From the NCBI GenBank assembly GCA_934663655.1, contig CAKUKT010000153.1, positions 1 to 6,584 of the forward strand: a stretch of DNA of 6,584 nt, written 5' to 3'. The notes below the pieces were generated by a model that worked only from the letters and a program-made list of their open reading frames with translations, made no database searches and had not been told where the DNA came from. Of this stretch, positions 1-6,584 are shown piece after piece. The DNA is from an uncultured Victivallaceae bacterium (GTDB taxonomy: Bacteria; Verrucomicrobiota; Lentisphaeria; Victivallales; Victivallaceae). How positions within the stretch are numbered: position 1 is the stretch's first letter; each line of letters starts with the position of its first letter. The translations under genes and the position numbers were made by a program.

Positions 1-1169
1 ACACCTTCACCGACTGCCCGCTTTACGAACAGACCCTCTGGGTCGGCGACGCCCGCAGTGAATCACTTTTCGCCATGTCCTGTTTCGGCGCCTACGATCT
101 GGTGCGGCGCTGCATCCGCCTGGCCGCGGAATCGCTCGACACGCTGCCGCTGGTCGGCTGCCAGCTTCCCTCCGGCTGGGATTGTCTGATTCCTTGCTGG
201 AGCTTCATGTGGGAAATCTCGGTTCTGGACTATTACGAGGAGACCGGCGACGAAAAATTCCTCCGGGAAATGTGGCCGGCGATGCGCCTGAACCTCGACA
301 ATGCCGAAAAGATGATCGATCCAGAAACCGGACTTTTCCACGGGCTCAACTGGAATCTCTTCGATTGGAGCCGTACCGACATCAAGCATCCGACCATGCT
401 CTATGAGAGCTTCTTTATGATCGGAGCCATCGACGCGGCACTGAAGTGCGCCGAGGTGCTCGGCGTCGAATCCGAAATCGAAACCTATCGCGCCCGCCGT
501 ACTGCGCTCCAGCAAGCACTCAACCGTTACTGGGACGGTAAACATCTGGCTTACCCGGATTCAATCCATGCCGACGGGTCGATTTCCGAAGATTTCTCGG
601 TCCACACCAGTATCCTGGCGGTGCTTTTCAACGCGGCCGAAGAGGGAAATCTTGCCGCGGCACGTGCCAATGCGCTGACCAATCGGAGTGATTTAATTCC
701 CATCGGGTCGCCCTTTGCCGCATTTTACCATTACCAGACTCTGGAGCGGCTCGGACATGTCGAAGAACTGCTTGAGCGGATCCGTCACGACTATTATCCG
801 ATGCTGGCAACCGGTGCGACGACGGTATGGGAGACCTTTCCCCATTCGCCCTATCATCCGGCCGGATTCCCGACCCGGAGCCACTGTCATGCCTGGTCGG
901 CGACCCCGCTCTATTTCCTGCCGCGTCTGATTCTCGGAATCCGTCCGGAAACCGGCGGCCGTGACTTTGTGATCTCTCCGGTGCCGTGCGGACTGGAATT
1001 TGCGTCCGGTTCCCGGGCAACGATCAACGGGCGCATTGAAGTGGAATGGCGCAGAAACGACCGCAATCTGAAGATTTTGGTGCGTGCGCCGGAAGGTGTG
1101 GGAGTTCGTTTTGAAGCCAATCCGGAGATCGAGGATATGGACATCGAGTTCGATGTGAGAAGTCGTTGA
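1..1169 (+). CDS. Alpha-L-rhamnosidase, GH78 family (5' partial)
   Basis: This is the C-terminal part of a glycoside hydrolase family 78 enzyme, which removes terminal alpha-L-rhamnose from glycans or glycosides by an inverting mechanism. The frame is open from the left edge; 388 residues are visible (codon 1 at base 3) and the stop is TGA at 1167-1169. The first visible residues carry the GH78 signature DCPxxExxxWxGDA, with acids at visible residues 4, 9 and 16. This is the same spacing as Asp567, Glu572 and Asp579 of Bacillus RhaB as I recall them. The motif GATTVWETFP puts the expected general base at Glu277, again the right distance away. GLNWNLFDWS and the HAWSATPLYFLP segment fit the (alpha/alpha)6 barrel. 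From about residue 316 a beta-rich tail matches the C-terminal beta-sandwich domain. The N-terminal domains and any signal peptide lie outside the window, so its location in the cell is unknown. The family call is firm; the substrate is not. Confidence 0.92.
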   Translation, partial: TFTDCPLYEQTLWVGDARSESLFAMSCFGAYDLVRRCIRLAAESLDTLPLVGCQLPSGWDCLIPCWSFMWEISVLDYYEETGDEKFLREMWPAMRLNLDNAEKMIDPETGLFHGLNWNLFDWSRTDIKHPTMLYESFFMIGAIDAALKCAEVLGVESEIETYRARRTALQQALNRYWDGKHLAYPDSIHADGSISEDFSVHTSILAVLFNAAEEGNLAAARANALTNRSDLIPIGSPFAAFYHYQTLERLGHVEELLERIRHDYYPMLATGATTVWETFPHSPYHPAGFPTRSHCHAWSATPLYFLPRLILGIRPETGGRDFVISPVPCGLEFASGSRATINGRIEVEWRRNDRNLKILVRAPEGVGVRFEANPEIEDMDIEFDVRSR

Positions 1170-1185
1170 CCCGTAAAACGTAGTG

Positions 1186-1806
1186 ATGGCCATTATCGAG
1201 TATCGCGAAGAACTTAAACGCAAATTAATCCACCTCTCCTCGCTGTGGATGTGTGCGGCGGTATTACTGCTGCCGGGGCGTTATACGGCGGCGGGGCTTT
1301 TTCTGCTGCTCGGCGCTGTAACCGTTCTGATTGAACGTGCGTTCGTCATCGGAATTCCGGTGATTACTCCGCTGTACCGGCGGTTGTTCGGAGCGATGCT
1401 GAGGAAAGATCCCCGGCCCGATGACTGGCTGGTTTCCGGCGGAGCGCCGGTCTTCTTTGCCGGAGCTGTGGTGGCGTTATGTTTCTCCCCAAGGGTGGCG
1501 GCGGCAGCGCTGGCGATTCTGCTTACCGCCGACGCGGCGGCGGCACTGATCGGCCGCCGTTTCGGCCGTCACCGGATCAACGGAAAGAGCTGGGAAGGAA
1601 CAATCGCTTTTTTTATGACCGCGCTGATTGTCGCCTGGGGGGTTTTCATCATCACCGGAGCGACGGTGGATATGTTTCCGCGGATTCCCGTCGCAGCTCT
1701 GGCCGCAGCGTTGGCGGAACTCTATCAGAAACAGCTCAAGATGGATGATAATTTCCTGATTCCGCTGGTCTCCGGTTTCGTGCTGGAATATCTGCAGCTT
1801 TTCTGA
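1186..1806 (+). CDS. Dolichol/phytol/diacylglycerol kinase-family membrane protein
   Basis: A 206-residue polytopic membrane protein resembling the SEC59/DGK1/VTE5 family (COG0170), which uses CTP to phosphorylate a lipid alcohol such as a polyprenol, phytol, farnesol or diacylglycerol. Counting from a GTG at 1183, the visible family marks are: an N-terminal RKLIHLSS at residues 13-20; SGGAPVFF at 85-92; DAAAALIGRRFGRHRINGKS at 117-136 followed by WEGT; and a C-terminal DDNFLIPLVSG at 188-198. Hydrophobic spans lie near 21-30, 36-50, 88-101, 104-123, 141-160 and 168-178. The length is typical of bacterial members. It follows the rhamnosidase after a short gap without a clear Shine-Dalgarno, so reinitiation after the upstream stop is plausible. 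GTG 1183 and ATG 1186 are both possible starts; I prefer ATG. The long CdsA signature of true phosphatidate cytidylyltransferases is absent, although automatic annotation may use that name. The substrate cannot be read from sequence. Confidence 0.8.
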   Translation: MAIIEYREELKRKLIHLSSLWMCAAVLLLPGRYTAAGLFLLLGAVTVLIERAFVIGIPVITPLYRRLFGAMLRKDPRPDDWLVSGGAPVFFAGAVVALCFSPRVAAAALAILLTADAAAALIGRRFGRHRINGKSWEGTIAFFMTALIVAWGVFIITGATVDMFPRIPVAALAAALAELYQKQLKMDDNFLIPLVSGFVLEYLQLF

Positions 1807-1839
1807 GCTGCCGATTTCCGGGAGTCAACCGCCCTCACA
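1807..1839. other. Short convergent intergenic gap
   Basis: Thirty-three bases separate the stop codons of the two convergent blocks. I see no GC-rich hairpin followed by a T run on either strand. Transcripts from both sides may therefore end inside the opposing gene or by a factor-dependent mechanism. Confidence 0.6.
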
Positions 1840-3150
1840 CTACAGTCGGACACCGAAAACCTTTCGGCAGAAAATCACCAGCAGTATCGACTGGAAAATC
1901 AACGCCGCCACCGTCGCGGCCGCGACGCCGGAAGCACCGATCAACACGTAAAACAGTACGTTGAGCAACGCGTTGCACAACAATGTCGAACCGATCAGCA
2001 ACGTGTAACTCCCCGGGCGATTCCCCTGCAACATGATGCCGACAAAACTTTTGTAAGGAGAGGTAATCACGTATCCCAGGATCAGCAGTCCGAAAATCCA
2101 GCCGCCGAGAATCCAGTCGCTCTCCGGACGCAGCAAACGAAGCCAGAATGGGAAGATAATGCAGAGCCCAACTCCGGCAACGCTCATCAACGGGTAGATG
2201 ACCCGTTTGATGTTCCGCGCCACCGCCTCCATTCCGGCGACGTCTCCGGCGGCGAAAAGTCGTCCCCAGATCGGATCGAGCTGACGCCGGAGCACCGCGA
2301 TGAACTGGCTGAAACCTTCAGCGTACATTGCGCAGAATGAGTATATTCCCACCACCTCCGGACGGCTTTTGCAGAGGATACCCAGCAGCATCACATCCAG
2401 ATGGCCGTTGGCGCTGACCAGTACCCCGCTGAGGCATCCCCGCCAGCCGAAACTCCAATGCCGTTTGATCCAGGCGACCATGGAAGCATCCAGACGCCAG
2501 TTGCTCACCAGCGGACAACCGGCGCTGATCAGCAGGGCGCTGACCAGCAGCACCGGGACTTCCGCAGCAGTAAACGCCCACGGCAGCCAGCGCGACGGCA
2601 ATCCCGCAAGCAGTACGCCGCAAACCCATGCCAGAATGGCGATTCCGCGAAGCGCCTGCACGATCGCGAGCATCCGCATATACCGCATCGCGTTCATGTA
2701 CATCTGCAGCACCTTGTCGATGCTGAAGATAATCAGCCCGGGCAGAACCGCGATTACACCGTGCATCACTTCGCTGCCGTATCCGAGAGAAACCAGCGGC
2801 AGCAGCAGTGCACACAGCGAGGCTACCGCCACCGCCAACAGCAGCGACAGCAGCAGCGCGCTGCGGAGAATCGTATTGCAACACCGCGGATTGCCAGCCC
2901 GGCGGGAGGCGTAACTCAACACCGAGGCATGAACACCGCCGACCGCCAGCTGCGAGACGAGAAGATAGATGGTGTAGGCGATATTGAACACCGCCAGCAC
3001 CGCCGCTCCCCGATACCGGAGAATGACCGCGTTGAAAAGCAGACCACTGAGGGCGACAATCGCCATTGCACCGATATTCCACAGAGTATCGGAAACGAAT
3101 TTCCGCCCGCCGGCGGAAGGTGACAGTTTTTTGAAGATCGCCGAAAACAT
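1840..3150 (-). CDS. Polysaccharide flippase, Wzx/MATE-like (MOP superfamily)
   Basis: A 436-residue integral membrane protein of the oligosaccharide-flippase type, which moves lipid-linked glycan units across the cytoplasmic membrane. About twelve hydrophobic helices can be seen, near residues 22-44, 49-71, 96-117, 128-144, 160-182, 190-211, 235-257, 266-288, 317-337, 346-364, 381-403 and 406-427. The C-terminal stretch NALLNVLFYVLIGASGVAAA (393-412) is the usual NxxLNxxLIPxxGxxGAA-like pattern of this group, and the short basic end is also typical. It is the last gene of the minus-strand operon; the stop is TAG. The start is uncertain. ATG 3150 has an AGG only three bases upstream. ATG 3183 would add a basic 11-residue extension and overlap the previous gene by 11 bp, but its GGAGG is 17 bases away. 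I chose 3150 because the family-like sequence begins there. The same frame stays open to 3318, inside the upstream gene, and that part is not coding. The exact substrate is unknown. Confidence 0.85.
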   Translation of the reverse strand: MFSAIFKKLSPSAGGRKFVSDTLWNIGAMAIVALSGLLFNAVILRYRGAAVLAVFNIAYTIYLLVSQLAVGGVHASVLSYASRRAGNPRCCNTILRSALLLSLLLAVAVASLCALLLPLVSLGYGSEVMHGVIAVLPGLIIFSIDKVLQMYMNAMRYMRMLAIVQALRGIAILAWVCGVLLAGLPSRWLPWAFTAAEVPVLLVSALLISAGCPLVSNWRLDASMVAWIKRHWSFGWRGCLSGVLVSANGHLDVMLLGILCKSRPEVVGIYSFCAMYAEGFSQFIAVLRRQLDPIWGRLFAAGDVAGMEAVARNIKRVIYPLMSVAGVGLCIIFPFWLRLLRPESDWILGGWIFGLLILGYVITSPYKSFVGIMLQGNRPGSYTLLIGSTLLCNALLNVLFYVLIGASGVAAATVAALIFQSILLVIFCRKVFGVRL

Positions 3151-3172
3151 GATCCTGCCAGTACTCGATGCT

Positions 3173-4453
3173 TTACTCCGCATTGCCGCCGGGGATTTCC
3201 CCTCCGGTCGCAAGGGCAAACGCCGCTTCATGATTGCGCCGTGAGGAAGCGGCGACGGCGGGAAGATTGGTCTGGATTTTCGCCGCGACCGCCTCCCGGT
3301 TCGCCACCAGCCGTTCAAATCCGGAAATCAAATTCTCCAGCGAAATGTCCCGGGCGTCGAAACAGAAATCGTCAAGGTCAAATTCGTGCATGACCTCGCG
3401 GTACTTCTGGTATCCCCAGCCGAATACCAGAACCGGCACACCGGTGCACAAGGCGGAAATCATCGAATGAAACCGACTGGCGACATACAGATCGGCAACT
3501 CCGACCACCTCCCGCAACACCTTGCAATCGTAATTTTCACGAATCGGCACCACCTGAGCGCGCGCTTTGTCGCTGAGACGTTCGAGCATGTAATCGATCG
3601 CGAAAAGGTCATTGTTGTGATCGGTCTTCGCCCCCGGACGCATACTGTGAGGAATCAGCAATACGGTATAATCGTTTTCAGCGAGATACTCCGTGAACTT
3701 CACAAAGACACCGAGATAATCGATGCCGAGCATCCGGCATTTGCGCTGAACAATGGAATTGACCGACATGCCGACGATACCGCGCCGCCGCGGAATCCCT
3801 TCACAACGGCGCCGGGCCTCCTCCCGCGCCTCCGGGGTGACTACCAGCGAAAATGCCGCATCATCATAATATTCCACCTTCACCCGTTCCGGCAGGCCAA
3901 GTTTGCGAACACATGCCAGGCTTTCCCCGCCGCGCGGCACCACCACATCCATCCGGCCGAGAGCAAACTTCGCCGCCGTCCGGTTGAAAAAGGTGGCAAA
4001 CGGTCCCATCGTCTGCGAATACATGATCGCCTTCTTACCGAGCAGAATCGCCGGAAGCATACAGAAAACATTGAAGATTACTTTGATTTTCTGAGCGTCC
4101 GAGAAGGTGGTGCCGCCGATCATCAGCGCCACATCCGCTTCCGCAAGCGCGGCAAAATGAGGGCCAAAGCACCGGGGAACCCGTTTCATTCCCATCCCCC
4201 GGAGAATCCGGTACAACACCGCCAGCGGCGTCAAGCGGAACACCAGCGACAACGGCGTCCCGTCCACCACCTGTACTCCGGGCTGCGGCGTCAGCCGACG
4301 GTCACGCCGGTAGTAAACACTGAAAACATTGATCCGCACTCCGCGAACCGTGAGATTGTCGATCGCACTTTGCAGCATCGACACCGCCCCCCGGTTGCCA
4401 CTGAGGGAATCGGCAAAAGCGGCAAAGACCTGAGATTTGTTATTTTCGCTCAT
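3173..4453 (-). CDS. Polysaccharide pyruvyltransferase-family protein (CsaB/WcaK-like)
   Basis: A soluble 426-residue protein of the polysaccharide pyruvyl transferase family (PF04230). Members such as CsaB and yeast Pvg1 transfer a pyruvyl ketal from phosphoenolpyruvate to a sugar; others in exopolysaccharide loci (WcaK, AmsJ) are less well defined. Two Rossmann-like halves are suggested. Marks in order: GNRGAVSMLQSAI (19-31), an ADVALMIGGTTF strand and loop (106-117), YSQTMGPF (145-152), RGGESLACVRKLG (174-186), DDAAFSL (197-203), LLIPHS (265-270), and the most diagnostic block ASRFHSMISALCTGVPVLVF (325-344), whose R327-x-H329 corresponds to the RxH that contacts phosphoenolpyruvate in Pvg1 as I recall. 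The usual acidic residue after R174 is Gly here. There is no signal peptide or membrane span, so it should be cytoplasmic. Its ATG overlaps the stop of the GT2 gene by 4 bp (ATGA), and an AGGGAG lies 11 bases upstream. Pyruvylation is a family-based inference; the acceptor sugar is unknown. Confidence 0.85.
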   Translation of the reverse strand: MSENNKSQVFAAFADSLSGNRGAVSMLQSAIDNLTVRGVRINVFSVYYRRDRRLTPQPGVQVVDGTPLSLVFRLTPLAVLYRILRGMGMKRVPRCFGPHFAALAEADVALMIGGTTFSDAQKIKVIFNVFCMLPAILLGKKAIMYSQTMGPFATFFNRTAAKFALGRMDVVVPRGGESLACVRKLGLPERVKVEYYDDAAFSLVVTPEAREEARRRCEGIPRRRGIVGMSVNSIVQRKCRMLGIDYLGVFVKFTEYLAENDYTVLLIPHSMRPGAKTDHNNDLFAIDYMLERLSDKARAQVVPIRENYDCKVLREVVGVADLYVASRFHSMISALCTGVPVLVFGWGYQKYREVMHEFDLDDFCFDARDISLENLISGFERLVANREAVAAKIQTNLPAVAASSRRNHEAAFALATGGEIPGGNAE

Positions 4454-5370
4454 TTTTCGTGCAGCTCCCTGCGCAACGCCGCGATCTGGTCGCCGACCAG
4501 ACCGAACAAAAACACCAGCACCGTGAAAATAACCAGCAGAAGCGAAGTCTGACTCATTCTCAGCTTGCCGTAACTGTAACAGTCGTATCCTACACTCACC
4601 ACCGCCAGCAGGAAACTCAATTTGGCCACGTCAAGAAATACCTTGAGCGGATCATACAGCATCGTCAGCCTCAACATCAACATCAGAGTATCACTGCCGT
4701 GGCGCAGCTGCCGCACCGCGCTCTTGCCGATCCGCTTCTCAACCACGATCGGCACATAACCAATGCGTTGTCCGGTCTTGAGCATCACAAAGCTGCTGGT
4801 GGTGGAAAAACTGAAGCGATCCGAGGCCAGATGCATGTAGCGGGCAATGACTTCCCGACGGAACACCCGCAATCCGGAATTGAAATCCGGCAATTTGGTT
4901 CCGACCAGATAGTTGGCGAAATGGCGCAGAATGAATTTCCCCGGACGGCGCAACAGCGGCCGGTGGGAATCCTCTCCCCGTATGCCCACCACCATATCGT
5001 AGTCATGGCGCTTATCCATGACCTTGATGATATCTTCAAGGCGGTGCTGACCGTCGGCGTCACACATCAGCACATATTCGGTTTCAGCGGCGCGGATACC
5101 GCTTTTAAGGCTGGCTCCGTATCCGCGATTCATCGGGTGAGTGATAACCCGGATACCGGAAATACCGGCGAGTATCTCCCCGGTACGATCACTGGAACCG
5201 TCATTGACGACGATTATCCGGGTGCCCGGCAGATTTTTCCGCAGATTTTCGATGACTCCGCCGATGGCCTTCTCCTCGTTGAAAGCCGGCACGATAACCG
5301 TGACGTCGGAAGGGTCGCCGCAACCGGGAGAGTTGTTGGAGGGCTGATTATTCATATTGATGATTTCCAT
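4450..5370 (-). CDS. GT2 glycosyltransferase, polyprenyl-phosphate-hexose synthase type
   Basis: A 306-residue GT-A fold glycosyltransferase of family 2, close to the DPM1-like group that moves a hexose from a nucleotide sugar to polyprenyl phosphate on the cytoplasmic face of the membrane. Visible motifs: VTVIVPAFNEE (23-33), IIVVNDGSSDRT (52-63), NRGYGASLKSGI (81-92), the metal-binding DADGQH (104-109), DFNSGLRVFRRE (162-173), and a basic KRIGKSAVR (212-220) before the membrane part. Two helices follow, at about 242-262 and 275-293, ending in a charged GDQIAALRRE-like tail seen in many bacterial members. ATG 5370 starts six bases after the upstream gene; an in-frame ATG at 5355 (residue 6) is an alternative, with a weak GGA upstream. 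The first 20 residues are polar and Asn/Pro rich. The GT-C enzyme just upstream fits a donor-user pair. The sugar and lipid cannot be fixed; a dolichol-P-mannose or undecaprenyl-P-glucose type role is possible. Confidence 0.88.
   Translation of the reverse strand: MEIINMNNQPSNNSPGCGDPSDVTVIVPAFNEEKAIGGVIENLRKNLPGTRIIVVNDGSSDRTGEILAGISGIRVITHPMNRGYGASLKSGIRAAETEYVLMCDADGQHRLEDIIKVMDKRHDYDMVVGIRGEDSHRPLLRRPGKFILRHFANYLVGTKLPDFNSGLRVFRREVIARYMHLASDRFSFSTTSSFVMLKTGQRIGYVPIVVEKRIGKSAVRQLRHGSDTLMLMLRLTMLYDPLKVFLDVAKLSFLLAVVSVGYDCYSYGKLRMSQTSLLLVIFTVLVFLFGLVGDQIAALRRELHEK
4465..4470 (-). promoter_or_regulatory. Ribosome binding site for the pyruvyltransferase-like gene
   Basis: AGGGAG on the minus strand lies 11 bases before the ATG at 4453. 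It sits inside the end of the GT2 gene. It is the best Shine-Dalgarno match in the window and supports that start, together with the 4 bp overlap. Confidence 0.55.
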
Positions 5371-5376
5371 TTTTCA

Positions 5377-6584
5377 TCATAGCTGTGACGGACGCGGCAC
5401 GTCCGTCGGAGAAATATTGCGCAACAGTACAAATTCATCCTGATAAGGATGTTCCACTTCGACCAGATCGGCGCGCCGGAGCAACCGGGCCAGCGGTTCA
5501 TCCTCCGCGTCCCGCCGGGCGAACATCGCCAGATCGAAGTCGTCATCGTGTTCGTAATCGAAGGCTTCCAGATAGCGGCGACAAGGCACCGCACGGCTGA
5601 AATAAAGCGCCCCGGCCAGAGATTCGGAATAGACCCGCAGCGGCGTTCCCGCCGGTCTTCCGGGGACAAGCCGGTCGGCGGAAGCGGCGAGGTAGCGACC
5701 GAAAGCGTTTTCCCGTTCGTTTTCATCGGAAAAAGCCTGTTCCATCCCGTTGACCAGCTGTCCGACCGCGATCGCCGCCAGCGCAATTACGAACACCTGC
5801 CGACCAAAGCGGAAGCGCGAAAACCACTCGTGAAGGGAGTAAAGTTCCGGAATCACCAGCAGCAACAGCAGCGGAATGTTGAGCGTAAAATAACGATAAG
5901 CGGCAAAACTTAAATAGAACATTACAAAACAACCGACAACGGAGACCACGATCAGCAGGTGGTCGAAACACAGTTTCCGCCGCCGCCACAACACCGCCGC
6001 CCCGACCAGCGCCAGCACCACATAGGGTTCGTACAGACCGCGGAGGTTGTTGTTGAACGCGTTTCCAAACGAGCGATTGGAGAGCGGCATCCGGCGCAGC
6101 GAATCACCGCCGAGCGTCCCGTCTCCCAGATAACGATCCAGCGCGATGGCGATCCGCAGATCCGGCACCGCATAACCGACCGTATGATAATTGAGCACGC
6201 AGATCGGAGAAACCACGACCAGGAAAGTGACGGCAATCACCACCAGCGCGGGGAAAAGTTTCCGGATATTTTCCCGGATTTCACAATCGCGCCGTCGTAC
6301 CAGAAAACTCAGAACCAGCCATCCGGTCAACATGAAACCGAGCGCAATCCCCTCACCACGCGACAGTGCGAGAGCACCGAGCGTCAGTCCGAACCATGCC
6401 GCCTTTTTCAGCGAAGGCGCCCGCAGGTAACTGAACAACAACGCCAGCGCCGCGGTAAAAAAGAAGTTTCTTCCGGATTCGAGCAATCCGCTTCCGGCGA
6501 AACGGATCAATTTGGGAGTGAGCACATAGAGGAGGCATCCCCACACCGCCGCGCGATCACCGAGAAATCCCCGCAGTAATGACC
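5377..6584 (-). CDS. Membrane GT-C glycosyltransferase, PMT/ArnT-like (5' partial)
   Basis: The C-terminal 401 residues of a polytopic membrane protein resembling the GT39/PMT_2 (ArnT-like) group, which transfers a sugar from a polyprenyl-phosphate donor to an acceptor outside the cytoplasmic membrane. The frame stays open through the right edge. A GTG at 6546 lies within family-like sequence (LGDRAAVWGCLLYVLTP), so the real start is beyond the window. Visible marks: LLESGRNFFFTAALALLFSY (33-52), LALSRGEGIALGF (71-83), a helix at 110-128, a loop with YHTVGYAVPD (132-141), helices at about 188-199, 209-228, 236-250 and 263-274, and the YRYFTLNIPLLLL block (229-241) typical of the group. From about 280 a soluble acidic tail of some 120 residues follows. 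The catalytic first-loop Asp expected in this fold is outside the window and cannot be checked. The gene ends with two consecutive TGA codons and is followed after AAA by the GT2 start. The acceptor is unknown. Confidence 0.82.
   Translation of the reverse strand, partial: SLLRGFLGDRAAVWGCLLYVLTPKLIRFAGSGLLESGRNFFFTAALALLFSYLRAPSLKKAAWFGLTLGALALSRGEGIALGFMLTGWLVLSFLVRRRDCEIRENIRKLFPALVVIAVTFLVVVSPICVLNYHTVGYAVPDLRIAIALDRYLGDGTLGGDSLRRMPLSNRSFGNAFNNNLRGLYEPYVVLALVGAAVLWRRRKLCFDHLLIVVSVVGCFVMFYLSFAAYRYFTLNIPLLLLLVIPELYSLHEWFSRFRFGRQVFVIALAAIAVGQLVNGMEQAFSDENERENAFGRYLAASADRLVPGRPAGTPLRVYSESLAGALYFSRAVPCRRYLEAFDYEHDDDFDLAMFARRDAEDEPLARLLRRADLVEVEHPYQDEFVLLRNISPTDVPRPSQL

Noticed and set aside
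63..545. A 160-codon minus-strand open frame opposite the rhamnosidase
   Set aside because: The plus frame carries GH78 motifs across this stretch; the antisense frame shows no family features.
1186..1806. Identification of the small membrane protein as CdsA-type phosphatidate cytidylyltransferase
   Set aside because: The long CdsA signature ending in HGGxxDRxD is absent; the KSWEGT and DDNFLIPL segments fit the dolichol/phytol/diacylglycerol kinase family better.
1794..1811. Inverted repeat GCAGCT-tttctg-AGCTGC over the stop of the lipid kinase gene, as a possible terminator
   Set aside because: The stem is only 6 bp and no T run follows on either strand, so it does not look like an intrinsic terminator.
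3151..3318. N-terminal extension of the flippase up to an ATG at 3318
   Set aside because: The extension would overlap the upstream gene by about 146 bp and translates to Arg/Pro/Ser-rich sequence unlike a flippase N-terminus.
3386..4552. A 388-codon open frame on the plus strand, opposite the pyruvyltransferase-like gene
   Set aside because: Its translation is rich in His, Arg, Gln and Pro with no recognisable domain, as expected of an antisense shadow in GC-rich DNA. The minus-strand protein has clear family motifs throughout.
4459..5382. A 307-codon open frame on the plus strand, opposite the GT2 gene
   Set aside because: It is a low-complexity, His/Gln-rich antisense shadow; all GT2 motifs are on the minus strand.
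5959..6579. A 206-codon plus-strand open frame opposite the GT-C gene
   Set aside because: It is Arg/Gln/Glu-rich without domains or a ribosome binding site, and the minus-strand frame encodes typical membrane helices.

Overview
The window is GC-rich bacterial chromosomal DNA that is almost entirely coding. It holds six protein genes in two convergent blocks and no RNA genes, mobile elements or CRISPR arrays that I can see. Both edges cut through a gene. The taxon cannot be read directly. GC-rich codon use, mostly weak Shine-Dalgarno sites, a GH78 rhamnosidase and a dolichol-kinase-like protein would fit a glycan-degrading member of the Planctomycetota-Verrucomicrobiota-Lentisphaerota group, such as a Victivallis-like organism. 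That is an inference with low confidence.

Plus strand, 1-1806: the 3' two thirds or so of an alpha-L-rhamnosidase (GH78), with its acidic active-site residues visible. A 13-16 bp gap separates it from a small polytopic membrane protein of the dolichol/phytol/diacylglycerol kinase family (CTP-dependent lipid kinases). A 33 bp gap without a convincing terminator then separates this pair from the convergent minus-strand block.

Minus strand, 6584 down to 1840, in transcription order: a membrane GT-C glycosyltransferase (PMT/ArnT-like, 5' end outside the window); a GT2 glycosyltransferase of the polyprenyl-phosphate-hexose synthase type with two C-terminal membrane helices; a polysaccharide pyruvyltransferase-family protein (CsaB/WcaK-like); and a 12-helix Wzx/MATE-like polysaccharide flippase. 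The genes are packed as one operon: a 6 bp gap with tandem stops, then a 4 bp ATGA overlap, then a gap of about 22 bp or an 11 bp overlap depending on the flippase start.

Together the minus-strand genes look like part of a surface-glycan assembly locus. The GT2 could charge a polyprenyl phosphate with a sugar, the GT-C enzyme could transfer that sugar on the outer face of the membrane, the pyruvyltransferase-like protein could decorate a repeat unit, and the flippase could export lipid-linked units. The lipid kinase could supply polyprenyl phosphate to the same pathway, although it lies on the other strand. I found no clearly undescribed system. The most interesting point is this grouping of bacterial relatives of three steps of the eukaryotic dolichol-phosphate-mannose route.
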